Shown: piece by piece, positions 18,268-27,097 of the stretch | Numbering within the stretch: the stretch's first letter is position 1 | How the letters are laid out: each line of letters opens with the position of its first letter | Origin: Oscillospiraceae bacterium | GTDB lineage: Bacteria; Bacillota; Clostridia; Oscillospirales; UBA644 | NCBI GenBank assembly: GCA_902783255.1 | Contig: CACZQB010000055.1 | Span: 17,165 to 81,164, forward strand | DNA length: 64,000 nt | Direction: 5' to 3' | Position numbers and translations under genes: made by a program | Notes under the pieces: model-generated | Database searches by the model: none | Told to the model about the DNA's origin: nothing | The model's input: the letters and a program-made list of their open reading frames with translations, nothing else

Positions 18268-18679
18268 CTGCAATAATTGTAAGAAATAGCTTTTTCTGAT
18301 CCGGAAGAACGGTAACTGAACCCATTGTTCAAACCGAATATTACAATAATTACGACAAATATCTATATGTTGTGGTTTTGATTTATTTCAATACTACATA
18401 TATTATTACAATTTTGAGATCAGCAAAATTTATCTCAAAAACGCTGAAAAAGTGTGATTTTATCGGCGTTTTGCGCAAATCGGGAAAAAACGGTGAAATT
18501 CAGGAATTGTAATATATTACAACGAAAAAATCATAAGTTTTCCACTGCATTCCATTGTAATTTTACGGAAAAACAGCCGATTTTATGTGCAACCTGCACA
18601 TTTTAAGCAATTAATAATTAAAATAAATTGTGAAAACATACAAATTACACCCCTTATTGAAAAAAATTACAAAAAGGGG
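18268..18679. promoter_or_regulatory. Regulatory region with repeated TTGTAAT/ATTACAA half-sites
   Basis: About 410 AT-rich bases with no gene. The perfect 16-base palindrome TTGTAATATATTACAA sits at 18507-18522. Further copies of the ATTGTAA/TTACAAT half-site occur near 18276, 18340, 18406 and 18554, and looser ATTACA matches occur near 18645 and 18665. Such spaced copies are what a dimeric DNA-binding regulator of the downstream surface-protein gene would use. No regulator family is assigned. Confidence 0.55.
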
Positions 18680-18708
18680 TTGATTTTTTCGGCAAAATGT
18701 AATATAAT
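18680..18708 (+). promoter_or_regulatory. Promoter of the large surface-protein gene
   Basis: TTGATT (18680-18685), a 17-base spacer and TATAAT (18703-18708). The transcript would carry a leader of about 145 bases before ATG 18861. A G-run near 18732-18737 can pair with a C-run near 18763-18767, so the leader may fold. Long structured leaders are common on abundant surface-protein mRNAs. Confidence 0.75.
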
Positions 18709-18860
18709 ATACGCAAGGCAAAAGAAAAGAGGAGGGGGTAGTATCCTCAAAAAAGGAAAAATCCCCCGAAATCGGATCTTTGATGCCGAAAGTTTATTTT
18801 CAACTGTCTCGAAAAGATGAAAATCATGAAGAGACAAATTTTAAAGGAGGAAAACAATCC

Positions 18861-21800
18861 ATGAGCAAAAAAATTATCTCTGCCATTCTTGTTATGGCGA
18901 TGATAGTTTCTATGTCCGCTACCGCGATCATCGGCTCTCTGGGTGCAGCAGCAGCCACCGATTACGAAGCAGACAGAGCAACCCTTAAAGCTCTTATCGA
19001 GAAGCTCGTTAAATACGGTCCTGATCTCCAGGATCGCACAATGAACCTTCTTAAAGAAACCAAGCTTCTTACTTGGAACGACGATAAGAAAGAATATCAG
19101 GCACTCCTCGACCGTGACGGATTCTGGTCTGGCAGAGCTTATGACCAGGCATATTACATCTTCCTCGGCGAAGACGATACTCTCGGTCAGCACTTTGTTG
19201 ATAACAACAGTATCAACATGAACGGCAAAGTTGTTTGGAGAAAAACACTCGAAGAAGGCGAAACCTACCTCGACCTCGCAAGCAAAAACGTCAGCGCTAT
19301 CGTAGAATACGCTGCATCCGCTTGGTATTTCGGTCAGGACGCCAATAACGAAATCGTAGACCCCAGCTTCAACGAAGGCAGAAACGCAGTTGTTAAAGCC
19401 GCTATCGGTCTTATCAACTCCGTATTCGAAGCTCTCGCAAAAGAAGTCGGCTCCAACGTTAAACCTCTCGGTTACGACTCTATCTACTGGAGCGAAAGAT
19501 ACGCAGGTATCTTCGGTGAAACCGGTTTCTTCAATCAGTCCATCGGTTACAACCCCTACTACTACATCATCAACGATGATGACTACTGGTTCGACGCTAT
19601 GTACTGGGGCGGCAACGCTCTCGGTCAGTATCCTGTAAGATGGTACACATTTGCAGAAGCTGATCAGCTTGCTAAACAGGAAGCTTTTGATTTCAACACA
19701 GCTCTCAGAACTCTCGCCATGAAGATCGGCGACGCTCCCAAAGGCATTATCTGGGCTCCGAACAATACAGAATTCGGCTCTCAGAGAGCAGCTCAGGAAG
19801 CAGCTCTTGTCTATAACGGCAACGGCGCAGGCGTTCTTTTCTGGGACTTCCTCGAAGGCGACTATGCTAAATTCCAGGCTATAATCGACAAACTCGTTGA
19901 AAAACTCATCGGCAAGATCGATATGTATTTCGGCGACGCTGCTGATTTCTCAGCTCAGTATAAAGCATACCTCAAACTCGAAATCCTCGTAGACCTCTAT
20001 GATAAATACATCAAAGACGTTTACAACAACATCTATTCCTACACTTCCGCATCCGCAGCTCTTCTCAACGACGTTCTTTATGCTAAACGCATAATCGAAT
20101 ACGTAAGAGAAAAAGACAGCAATGCAAGACTTATGGTTCTTGCTCTTACCGACTTCAACTCTCTTATCGCTAAGATCGAAGCCGGCATCAAAGCAGCTGC
20201 TCCGAAGAACGATTACCAGAAACTCGATGCTGCCAACATCGGCGAAGGCACCGAACTCGTAAGAAAAGCTGAAGCTCTTCTTAAGAACTGGGATTGGTCC
20301 GGCAAAAAAGACGACGATCCTTATAAGATCGCTTGGGTAAGACTCAACGCTGCAAAAGAAGATCTCAAAACAATGCTTCCCGCTGCAGCAGGCGAATCTG
20401 TTCTTATAATAGTTCCCGCTGACACCCGTTCCATCAAACCCCTTATCGGCGTTGATGTTAAGAACGACAGAGTAACCGTTGAGTTCACTCCCAACTACTA
20501 CTCTTACTGGAAATTCCGCGCTATCCTTATCGCAGCTCTCGACGCATTCAACGACAGACTTACAGCAGCTACTCTTCCCGATGTAGCTACAACACTTCCT
20601 GTTGACGCTGAATCCGTTGTAAACGAGATCAACAAATATGCGTTCCTCGCAGGTATCGTTGGTCCTATCCTTAAATATAACAAAGATACAAAGACTATCG
20701 AAGATATTCCGTACGTTGATGCAAACAACAATCCCACCAACGCTCACAGAGCATCCAAGACATACTCTTTCTACCTCTTTGATTATGTTAAATCCGCAGA
20801 CATCACCTATCCGAATACTCACGCTATGGCTCTTCTCGCCTCCAACGTAACGGACGGCTCCGGAGAGAACAGAGACGGTATCGGTGACGAACTCAAGGCT
20901 GTAACAAGCATATACGAACAGGTTGTCGGCTATGCTCGCGGCAACAACACCCATGAAAACAACAGCAACGATAAGTTCACTGAAGAACTCATGAACTATG
21001 ACTGGCTCAATGTTGACTGGGCTACATCTAACGGTCTTGAACTCAACTTCAAAGAAGAAGCTAGCCTCTTCCTCAACCAGGATGTTGCTATCGACAGCGT
21101 ATATAACTTCCTCGAAACTCTCTTCACAGTAGCAAGAGATGCAAGAGATCACTTTGATCCCAAAGCTTCTACTCTCGTAGGCTTTGACTGGACAATTCCC
21201 GATGCTGTAGAACTTACAGACGCAACCTCCACAGGTTACATCGGAAGAATCCGTTCTGCTCTCAAACTTCTCACTGCAGACATCACCAAACTCGTTCAGA
21301 TCTACGGTTGGGTATTCTACAACGTAGCTCAGGTTCTTGGTTGGGATTATGATGTAAACGGCGACGGACGCACAGTTCTTCTTACGAAGATCGAAGACGG
21401 TCCTCTCGCTGCAATCCTCCCCTGCATCACCGATGCAAACGTTTCATCTGAAAAATCTTACGGTTCTAAAGATGGCGAAGAATCTAACTATCCTGAAGGA
21501 TTCTTCAAGAAAGCTAAATCCGCAGGTCTCGCTCTTGAAAGACTGCTCGCTCAGAACATCAACGAAACACCTGCAACTAAATCCTCTATCATCAAAGCTT
21601 ACGATAACTTTGTAAAAGCTCTCAAAGCTTACATCCTTACCGAAGCAGGCGCTGCTAAATTCGACGAATTCGTTGACGACGTATACTATGTTGTTGACCA
21701 CTTCTTCGGCGAAGCTGACAGCTACAACTACAACGAACTCTACCAGAAGCTCGCTTCCGGTACTAACACCATCTTTGCTAACAAACTCATCGACGCTAAG

Positions 21801-23147
21801 AACTGCTACCAGTACTTCCAGATGAAGTTTGAACATGCCGTTGAAGATAAACATGAAACAAACGCTATGTTTAACCTCTACTACGGCAAGACAGACGCTT
21901 TCGGTGAAGGCGGCAGCACAGTTGCTCCTCTCGAAGTAAACTACATCAAACCTCTCGAAGCTCTCATTGCTAACAACAACGTATCCGGCTACACTCGTGA
22001 CTTCGCTGATAAATATCAGGAAATCAGAAGAATCGCTGCTCTCATCCGTGGCTGCATCTACGGTAACAGCGCTGACGGTTACACAGTTGAATTCAATGAC
22101 CTCAGAGATATGCCTGTTTGGTTCGCAGAAAAAGTTCTTAACGAACTCACCTCTGCTTGGGCTGACAGAGCTAACTACACCACCGCAGGTCTCGTAGCAT
22201 ACAAAGCTGACCTCGAAGCTCTCCTCCGTGAAGCTGACGGCAAGAACGTATATGCTTACAAGACAAATACAGACGAATCCAAGGCAATCTGGGATGCATT
22301 CGTAGAAGCATACAGAAACGCTCAGTACGTTGCTCTTGATACAAGATGCCCGAAGGCTGACGTTGACAATGCTGTTGCTGCTCTCAAGGCTGCTATGGCT
22401 AACCTCGCTAAGATCGAAGCTGTTGACGGCGCTGCTGATAAAGACACCCTCGCTGCTAAGATCGCTGAAGCTGAAGCTCTCTTTGCACGTGCAAACGTAA
22501 CCGAAGACAAAGCAGCTAAAGATAACCTCGTAGTTGCTATCTCCGAAGCTAAGAAAGCTCTCCAGTTCACAATCACGGTTCTCAACTCCAATGATCTTGA
22601 AACTGTAATCAAGAATCTTGATAACGCTATCAATGCTCTCACCAAGTCTATGTACACCGGTAAAGACCTCAGAAAAGACACCAAAGTTCTCGAACTCCAG
22701 GTTGTTGTTGATCTCTATACCGAAGGTTCCTACAGAAAGTTCGCTAACGCTGTAGAAGCTGCATACGCTATGGCTGAAGCTGACACCGCTACCGAATCCG
22801 CTATGAAGAATGCATACAAAGCAGTTGCTGACAGATTTGCAGACCTCAAACTCGCTCCGGTAGAAGAACCCGTTCAGGAACCCGAAGTCGTTATCGTTGA
22901 AGTAGAAAAACCGTCTGTTGTTCTCGAACAGGCTAAGGCTATCTACAAAGAAGCTAACGACGGATATGCAAAAGCAGTTGAAGGCTGCACCGCTGATACC
23001 GCTGCTGCATACAAGGCTGCTATCGACACTCTGAAGGCTGACATTGATAAAGAAGCTGACGACGCTAAACTCCTCGCTTCCATCATCACCCTTAACCTCG
23101 CTAAGGCTGCCCTCACTGTTGATGTACCTGAAACAATTGATGACTGA
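18861..23147 (+). CDS. Very large secreted protein with FIVAR-like repeats, probable abundant surface protein
   Basis: A 1428-residue secreted protein that I do not recognise as a whole. It has a Sec signal peptide (about residues 1-33). A long mixed domain follows with aromatic-rich stretches (for example YYYIINDDDYWFDAMYWGG near residue 235). Helical FIVAR-like repeats lie near residues 1110-1235, a Pro/Glu/Val linker at about 1333-1355 and a final helical repeat after it. No LPxTG, SLH or transmembrane anchor is visible. Codon choice is unlike its neighbours: Ala is almost always GCT/GCA, and CTC, AAC, ATC and GAA dominate, as in the most highly expressed genes. ATG 18861 follows AAAGGAGG by ten bases. 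A surface-layer-like or adhesive coat role is an inference. Confidence 0.8.
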   Translation: MSKKIISAILVMAMIVSMSATAIIGSLGAAAATDYEADRATLKALIEKLVKYGPDLQDRTMNLLKETKLLTWNDDKKEYQALLDRDGFWSGRAYDQAYYIFLGEDDTLGQHFVDNNSINMNGKVVWRKTLEEGETYLDLASKNVSAIVEYAASAWYFGQDANNEIVDPSFNEGRNAVVKAAIGLINSVFEALAKEVGSNVKPLGYDSIYWSERYAGIFGETGFFNQSIGYNPYYYIINDDDYWFDAMYWGGNALGQYPVRWYTFAEADQLAKQEAFDFNTALRTLAMKIGDAPKGIIWAPNNTEFGSQRAAQEAALVYNGNGAGVLFWDFLEGDYAKFQAIIDKLVEKLIGKIDMYFGDAADFSAQYKAYLKLEILVDLYDKYIKDVYNNIYSYTSASAALLNDVLYAKRIIEYVREKDSNARLMVLALTDFNSLIAKIEAGIKAAAPKNDYQKLDAANIGEGTELVRKAEALLKNWDWSGKKDDDPYKIAWVRLNAAKEDLKTMLPAAAGESVLIIVPADTRSIKPLIGVDVKNDRVTVEFTPNYYSYWKFRAILIAALDAFNDRLTAATLPDVATTLPVDAESVVNEINKYAFLAGIVGPILKYNKDTKTIEDIPYVDANNNPTNAHRASKTYSFYLFDYVKSADITYPNTHAMALLASNVTDGSGENRDGIGDELKAVTSIYEQVVGYARGNNTHENNSNDKFTEELMNYDWLNVDWATSNGLELNFKEEASLFLNQDVAIDSVYNFLETLFTVARDARDHFDPKASTLVGFDWTIPDAVELTDATSTGYIGRIRSALKLLTADITKLVQIYGWVFYNVAQVLGWDYDVNGDGRTVLLTKIEDGPLAAILPCITDANVSSEKSYGSKDGEESNYPEGFFKKAKSAGLALERLLAQNINETPATKSSIIKAYDNFVKALKAYILTEAGAAKFDEFVDDVYYVVDHFFGEADSYNYNELYQKLASGTNTIFANKLIDAKNCYQYFQMKFEHAVEDKHETNAMFNLYYGKTDAFGEGGSTVAPLEVNYIKPLEALIANNNVSGYTRDFADKYQEIRRIAALIRGCIYGNSADGYTVEFNDLRDMPVWFAEKVLNELTSAWADRANYTTAGLVAYKADLEALLREADGKNVYAYKTNTDESKAIWDAFVEAYRNAQYVALDTRCPKADVDNAVAALKAAMANLAKIEAVDGAADKDTLAAKIAEAEALFARANVTEDKAAKDNLVVAISEAKKALQFTITVLNSNDLETVIKNLDNAINALTKSMYTGKDLRKDTKVLELQVVVDLYTEGSYRKFANAVEAAYAMAEADTATESAMKNAYKAVADRFADLKLAPVEEPVQEPEVVIVEVEKPSVVLEQAKAIYKEANDGYAKAVEGCTADTAAAYKAAIDTLKADIDKEADDAKLLASIITLNLAKAALTVDVPETIDD

Positions 23148-23190
23148 TAAGTTTTCTTCCTTATAAATCGAAATAACTTTCAGCATAAAG

Positions 23191-23221
23191 GAAGTCCCTG
23201 CGGCATTGCCGCAGGGACTTC
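23191..23221 (+). terminator. Strong hairpin after the surface-protein gene
   Basis: A perfect 14-bp stem, GAAGTCCCTGCGGC with GCCGCAGGGACTTC, with a three-base loop. The following T tract is weak (TGCTATATA), so it may act as an mRNA-stabilising end as much as a terminator. Confidence 0.7.
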
Positions 23222-23290
23222 TGCTATATAAAGAGCATCTTCCGGTGTTTCGAAAACTGCATAAAATTCAAAAAAAGCAATAAATCCCCC

Positions 23291-23319
23291 TTGTAAAAAA
23301 AAGTAATCTGTGATATAAT
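23291..23319 (+). promoter_or_regulatory. Extended -10 promoter of the asnA operon
   Basis: TTGTAA (23291-23296), a 17-base spacer ending TGA and TATAAT (23314-23319). Between the GGGGAG ribosome-like site (23350-23355) and ATG 23381 lies a small GCGG/CCGC hairpin (23355-23370) that could bring the distant site closer to the start. Confidence 0.75.
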
Positions 23320-23380
23320 ATAATGTAATATAATTATTTTTTATAAAAAGGGGAGCGGCAAACAAACCGCGAAAAACCGT

Positions 23381-24385
23381 ATGGGTCTTATAATTCCCAA
23401 AGATTACAATCCGTTTTTATCGCTTCGTCAAACACAGAAAGCCGTAAAAATAATTAAAGATGTTTTTGAAATAGAGCTGTCGAAGCTCCTTAATCTGGAG
23501 CGTGTTTCTGCCCCGCTGTTTGTTTATAAAGACAGCGGTCTGAATGACGATCTTAACGGAACCGAAACACCCGTATCGTTCGATTTTGACGGCCGCAGAG
23601 CTGAAATCGTTCATTCTCTTGCCAAATGGAAGAGATACGCGCTGAAAAAATACGGTTTTGAACCTCATCGCGGTATTTATGCCGACATGAACGCTATCCG
23701 CGCCGATGAAGAGGTCGATAATTTCCATTCTATATACGTTGACCAGTGGGACTGGGAGGTCGTTATCAACCGTGAGGACCGTAATATCGCTTTTCTTAAA
23801 GAAACAGTCCGAAAAATAGTCTGCGCTATTCATGATACATGGGAAATACTCAATAAAACATATTCAAAAGCCCAGACATCTTTTACGCACGACAATGATG
23901 TGTTTTTTATCTCGTCTCAGGAACTGGAGGATATGTTTCCGTCACTCACGCCGAAAGAGCGTGAAAACGAAATAACGAAGGCTCACCCGATAGTTTTTAT
24001 TATGCAGATAGGCGACAAGCTGAAAAGCGGCAAGCCTCATGACGGCAGAGCTCCCGACTACGACGACTGGCAGCTTAACGGCGACCTTATCTACCGTTTT
24101 GAACCGCTTGACACTTCTATCGAAATAATGTCTATGGGTATTCGGGTTGACGAAAAATCGATGGCGCAGCAGCTGAAAAAGGCAGGAGCTGAAGAAAGAC
24201 GAAATCTTCCTTTTCACCGCGAGCTTCTTGCCGGCAATATGCCTCTTACCGTAGGCGGAGGCATCGGTCAGTCAAGACTGTGCATGCTGCTTTTGCAAAA
24301 AGCGCACATAGGCGAAGTTCAGGTCTCACTGTGGCCCGATGAAATGCGTGAAATATGCGAAAATAACAATATGAAATTACTGTAA
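23381..24385 (+). CDS. asnA: Aspartate--ammonia ligase
   Basis: A 334-residue ammonia-dependent asparagine synthetase, which makes asparagine from aspartate, ammonia and ATP with AMP release. The whole sequence fits AsnA: SLRQTQKAVKIIKDVF and NLERVSAPLFV at the N-terminus, SIYVDQWDWE in the core, and GGGIGQSRLCMLLLQK near the C-terminus, which is the class II aaRS-like motif 3 region. The length is standard (about 330). The start fits the conserved N-terminus although the nearest GGGGAG lies about 26 bases upstream. It heads an operon with asnS 18 bases later, so asparagine is made and charged from one transcript. Confidence 0.95.
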   Translation: MGLIIPKDYNPFLSLRQTQKAVKIIKDVFEIELSKLLNLERVSAPLFVYKDSGLNDDLNGTETPVSFDFDGRRAEIVHSLAKWKRYALKKYGFEPHRGIYADMNAIRADEEVDNFHSIYVDQWDWEVVINREDRNIAFLKETVRKIVCAIHDTWEILNKTYSKAQTSFTHDNDVFFISSQELEDMFPSLTPKERENEITKAHPIVFIMQIGDKLKSGKPHDGRAPDYDDWQLNGDLIYRFEPLDTSIEIMSMGIRVDEKSMAQQLKKAGAEERRNLPFHRELLAGNMPLTVGGGIGQSRLCMLLLQKAHIGEVQVSLWPDEMREICENNNMKLL

Positions 24386-24403
24386 TCAAGGCAGGGAAAT
24401 ACA

Positions 24404-25792
24404 ATGACAGCTATAAAAGAAATTTATGCCGATATCTCGGCATTTGACGGCAAATCCGTATCCGTTGCGGGCTGGGTCCGCACCGTTCGAGACTCTAAGG
24501 CGTTCGGATTTATAGAACTTAACGACGGAAGCTGCTTCCGTTCAACGCAGATAGTTTTTGAAGAGGCTAAGCTCGACAATTACAAGCAGATCGCAAAACT
24601 CAACGTAGGAGCTTCCGTGAGAGTTGAAGGAAAAGTTGTTGCGACGCCTGAAATGAAACAGCCTTTTGAGATAAAGGCAGAAAAAATTGAAGTGGAAGGC
24701 GAGTCAACGCCCGATTACCCGCTGCAAAAAAAGCGTCACTCGCTCGAATTCTTGCGCGATATCGCATATCTTCGCCCCAGAACGAATACGTTTTCTGCAG
24801 TCTTCCGCGTCCGTTCCGCCGCGGCGCAGGCGATCCATAAGTTTTTTGCCGAAAGAGGATTTGTTTATGTAAACACGCCGCTCATCACGGGCAGCGACTG
24901 TGAAGGCGCGGGCGAAATGTTTAAGGTCACGACTTTTGATTTTGACAATATCCCCAAAACAGAAGACGGCAAGGTTGATTATTCAAAGGACTTTTTCGGA
25001 AAATCCGCAAACCTTACCGTTTCCGGTCAGCTTAACGCCGAAACTTTCGCTCTTGCTTTCGGCAAGGTTTATACTTTCGGTCCCACTTTCCGCGCAGAGG
25101 TAAGCTATACCGCGCGCCACGCGGCGGAATTCTGGATGATCGAGCCCGAAATAGCTTTCGCCGATCTTTCGGACGAAATGGATCTTTCCCGCGATATGAT
25201 AAAATACGTTATCGCGTACGTTCTTGAAAACTGTCCCGACGATATGAAATTCTTCAACGATTTTATCGATAAAGGGCTTATTGAACGCCTTACTGCGCTG
25301 CTTGACGCTGACTTCGTCCGTCTGCCGTATACCGAGGCGATAAAAATACTCGAAAAGAATAAAGACAACTTTGAATATCCCGTTTTCTGGGGCTGCGACC
25401 TTCAGACCGAACATGAAAGGTTCCTCACCGAGCAGATATACAAAGCGCCCGTATTTGTAACGGATTATCCCAAGGAGATCAAGGCGTTTTATATGCGCCT
25501 TAACGATGACGGCAAAACTGTTGCGGCGGCAGACCTTCTTGTGCCCGGCGTAGGCGAGCTTGTCGGCGGAAGTCAGCGTGAAGAAAGACTTGACGTTCTT
25601 CGTGAAAGAATGGCTCAGCTCGGTCTTGACGAAAAGGATTACTGGTGGTATCTCGATCTGAGAAAATACGGCGGAACAAAGCATGCCGGCTTCGGTCTCG
25701 GTTTTGAGAGACTAATAATGTATCTTACGGGAATGTCGAACATAAGAGACGTAATTCCGTTCCCGAGAACAGCGGGAAATGCGGAATATTAA
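24404..25792 (+). CDS. asnS: Asparaginyl-tRNA synthetase
   Basis: A 462-residue class IIb aminoacyl-tRNA synthetase. An OB-fold anticodon-binding domain (about residues 15-105, [22 protein letters not shown]) is followed by the catalytic domain: motif 2 [21 protein letters not shown] and motif 3 [16 protein letters not shown]. The asparagine-type [11 protein letters not shown] segment is present. It charges tRNA-Asn directly, so the cell need not depend on GatCAB for this amino acid. Order and spacing place it in the asnA operon; the next gene starts 15 bases later. Confidence 0.96.
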   Translation: MTAIKEIYADISAFDGKSVSVAGWVRTVRDSKAFGFIELNDGSCFRSTQIVFEEAKLDNYKQIAKLNVGASVRVEGKVVATPEMKQPFEIKAEKIEVEGESTPDYPLQKKRHSLEFLRDIAYLRPRTNTFSAVFRVRSAAAQAIHKFFAERGFVYVNTPLITGSDCEGAGEMFKVTTFDFDNIPKTEDGKVDYSKDFFGKSANLTVSGQLNAETFALAFGKVYTFGPTFRAEVSYTARHAAEFWMIEPEIAFADLSDEMDLSRDMIKYVIAYVLENCPDDMKFFNDFIDKGLIERLTALLDADFVRLPYTEAIKILEKNKDNFEYPVFWGCDLQTEHERFLTEQIYKAPVFVTDYPKEIKAFYMRLNDDGKTVAAADLLVPGVGELVGGSQREERLDVLRERMAQLGLDEKDYWWYLDLRKYGGTKHAGFGLGFERLIMYLTGMSNIRDVIPFPRTAGNAEY

Positions 25793-25807
25793 ACCGGAGG
25801 ATCTGAT

Positions 25808-27082
25808 ATGCATAATTATTCAAAGCAGGAACTTCTTGAAATCAAAAGCGACCTTGAGGCGAAATATAACAGATACAAATCTCTCGGTCTGTCGCTTGAT
25901 ATGTCACGAGGTAATCCGAGCCGCGAACAGCTTGATATTTCTACCCCAATGCTTACCGTTCTTCAGTCTGCCGAGGACTGCATAGACGAAACAGGGTTCG
26001 ACTGCCGTAATTACGGTATCCTTGACGGTATCCCAGAGGCAAAAAAGCTATTTTCAGAGCTGATGAATACATCGTCCGTCGATGAGATCATCATAGGCGG
26101 CAACAGCAGTCTGAATATGATGTATGATAATATCGTCCGTGCGATGATATTCGGCGTATACGGCGGCGAAAAACCGTGGTCTGCGTGCGATTCCATCAAA
26201 TTTTTATGCCCTGTGCCGGGTTATGACCGTCATTTCAGAATCTGCGAAACGCTCGGTATAGAAATGATAAGCGTTCCGCTGCTTGCGGACGGTCCCGATA
26301 TGGATATGGTAGAAAAACTTGTCGCCGAAGACGAAACGATCAAGGGTATATGGTGCGTTCCGAAATATTCCAATCCGACGGGTATCACTTACAGTTCCGA
26401 AACGGTGCGCCGTTTTGCGATGTTAAAGCCAAAAGCAAAAGATTTCCGTGTTTTCTGGGATAACGCATACTCCCTTCACGATATTTCCGGCAGAAGCGAT
26501 ATTCTTCTGAACGTGCTTGAAGAGGCGAAAAAATACGGAAACGGCGATATGATATATAAATTCATGTCTACGTCCAAAGTATCTTTTCCCGGAGCGGGCG
26601 TTGCGGCAATGGCAGCGTCAAAAAACAATATCGATTTTATAAAAAAGCTGATGGGCGTTCAAACTATCGGTTACGATAAGCTCAATCAGCTGCGCCATGT
26701 TCGTTATTTTAAGGACGCAGAGGGTGTCCGCAGGCAGATGCAGCGGCATGCCGAGATAATAAAGCCGAAATTTGCTATAGTTTTGTATATTCTCGAAAAA
26801 GAGATATCTGATATCGCAACATGGTCAAACCCCAACGGCGGATATTTTATCTCGCTCACAGTTCCCGACGGCTGTGCAAAAAGAGTTGTTACGCTTATGA
26901 AAGAGGCAGGCGTAAAAATGACTCCTTCAGGCGCAACATTCCCTTACGGCGTAGATCCGAAAGACAACAATATACGCATAGCCCCCACACATCCGCCCGT
27001 TTCGGATCTTCAGACAGCCGCCGAAATACTCTGCGTATGCGTTCGTATGGCGGCAACGGAAAAAGCGCTGAGCGAAAAATAA
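25808..27082 (+). CDS. Aspartate aminotransferase, subgroup Ic (PLP-dependent)
   Basis: A 424-residue fold-type I PLP enzyme resembling the subgroup 1c aspartate aminotransferases described in Corynebacterium. Features are LSLDMSRGNPSREQLD at the start, GGNSSLNMMYDN for cofactor phosphate binding, WCVPKYSNPTG, FWDNAYSLHD (Asp for the pyridine nitrogen) and STSKVSFPGAG with the Schiff-base Lys. It probably converts oxaloacetate and glutamate to aspartate and 2-oxoglutarate, supplying AsnA and, through aspartate use, purine synthesis by the next gene product. GGAGGA precedes the ATG. The specific substrate is inferred from family and context. Confidence 0.85.
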   Translation: MHNYSKQELLEIKSDLEAKYNRYKSLGLSLDMSRGNPSREQLDISTPMLTVLQSAEDCIDETGFDCRNYGILDGIPEAKKLFSELMNTSSVDEIIIGGNSSLNMMYDNIVRAMIFGVYGGEKPWSACDSIKFLCPVPGYDRHFRICETLGIEMISVPLLADGPDMDMVEKLVAEDETIKGIWCVPKYSNPTGITYSSETVRRFAMLKPKAKDFRVFWDNAYSLHDISGRSDILLNVLEEAKKYGNGDMIYKFMSTSKVSFPGAGVAAMAASKNNIDFIKKLMGVQTIGYDKLNQLRHVRYFKDAEGVRRQMQRHAEIIKPKFAIVLYILEKEISDIATWSNPNGGYFISLTVPDGCAKRVVTLMKEAGVKMTPSGATFPYGVDPKDNNIRIAPTHPPVSDLQTAAEILCVCVRMAATEKALSEK

Positions 27083-27097
27083 TTTAAGGAGTGCCTT

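Noticed and set aside
18190..18860. A small ORF at 18587-18820 as a gene
   Set aside because: It is AT-driven, lacks a ribosome site, spans the surface-protein promoter and ends inside its leader.
21444..23186. 580-codon open frame on the minus strand opposite the large surface-protein gene (and a 400-codon one at 19950-21152)
   Set aside because: They lie antisense to a gene with extreme codon bias that avoids antisense stop codons. Their translations are low-complexity Ser/Val/Phe/Glu strings with no recognisable domain, and no ribosome site was seen.
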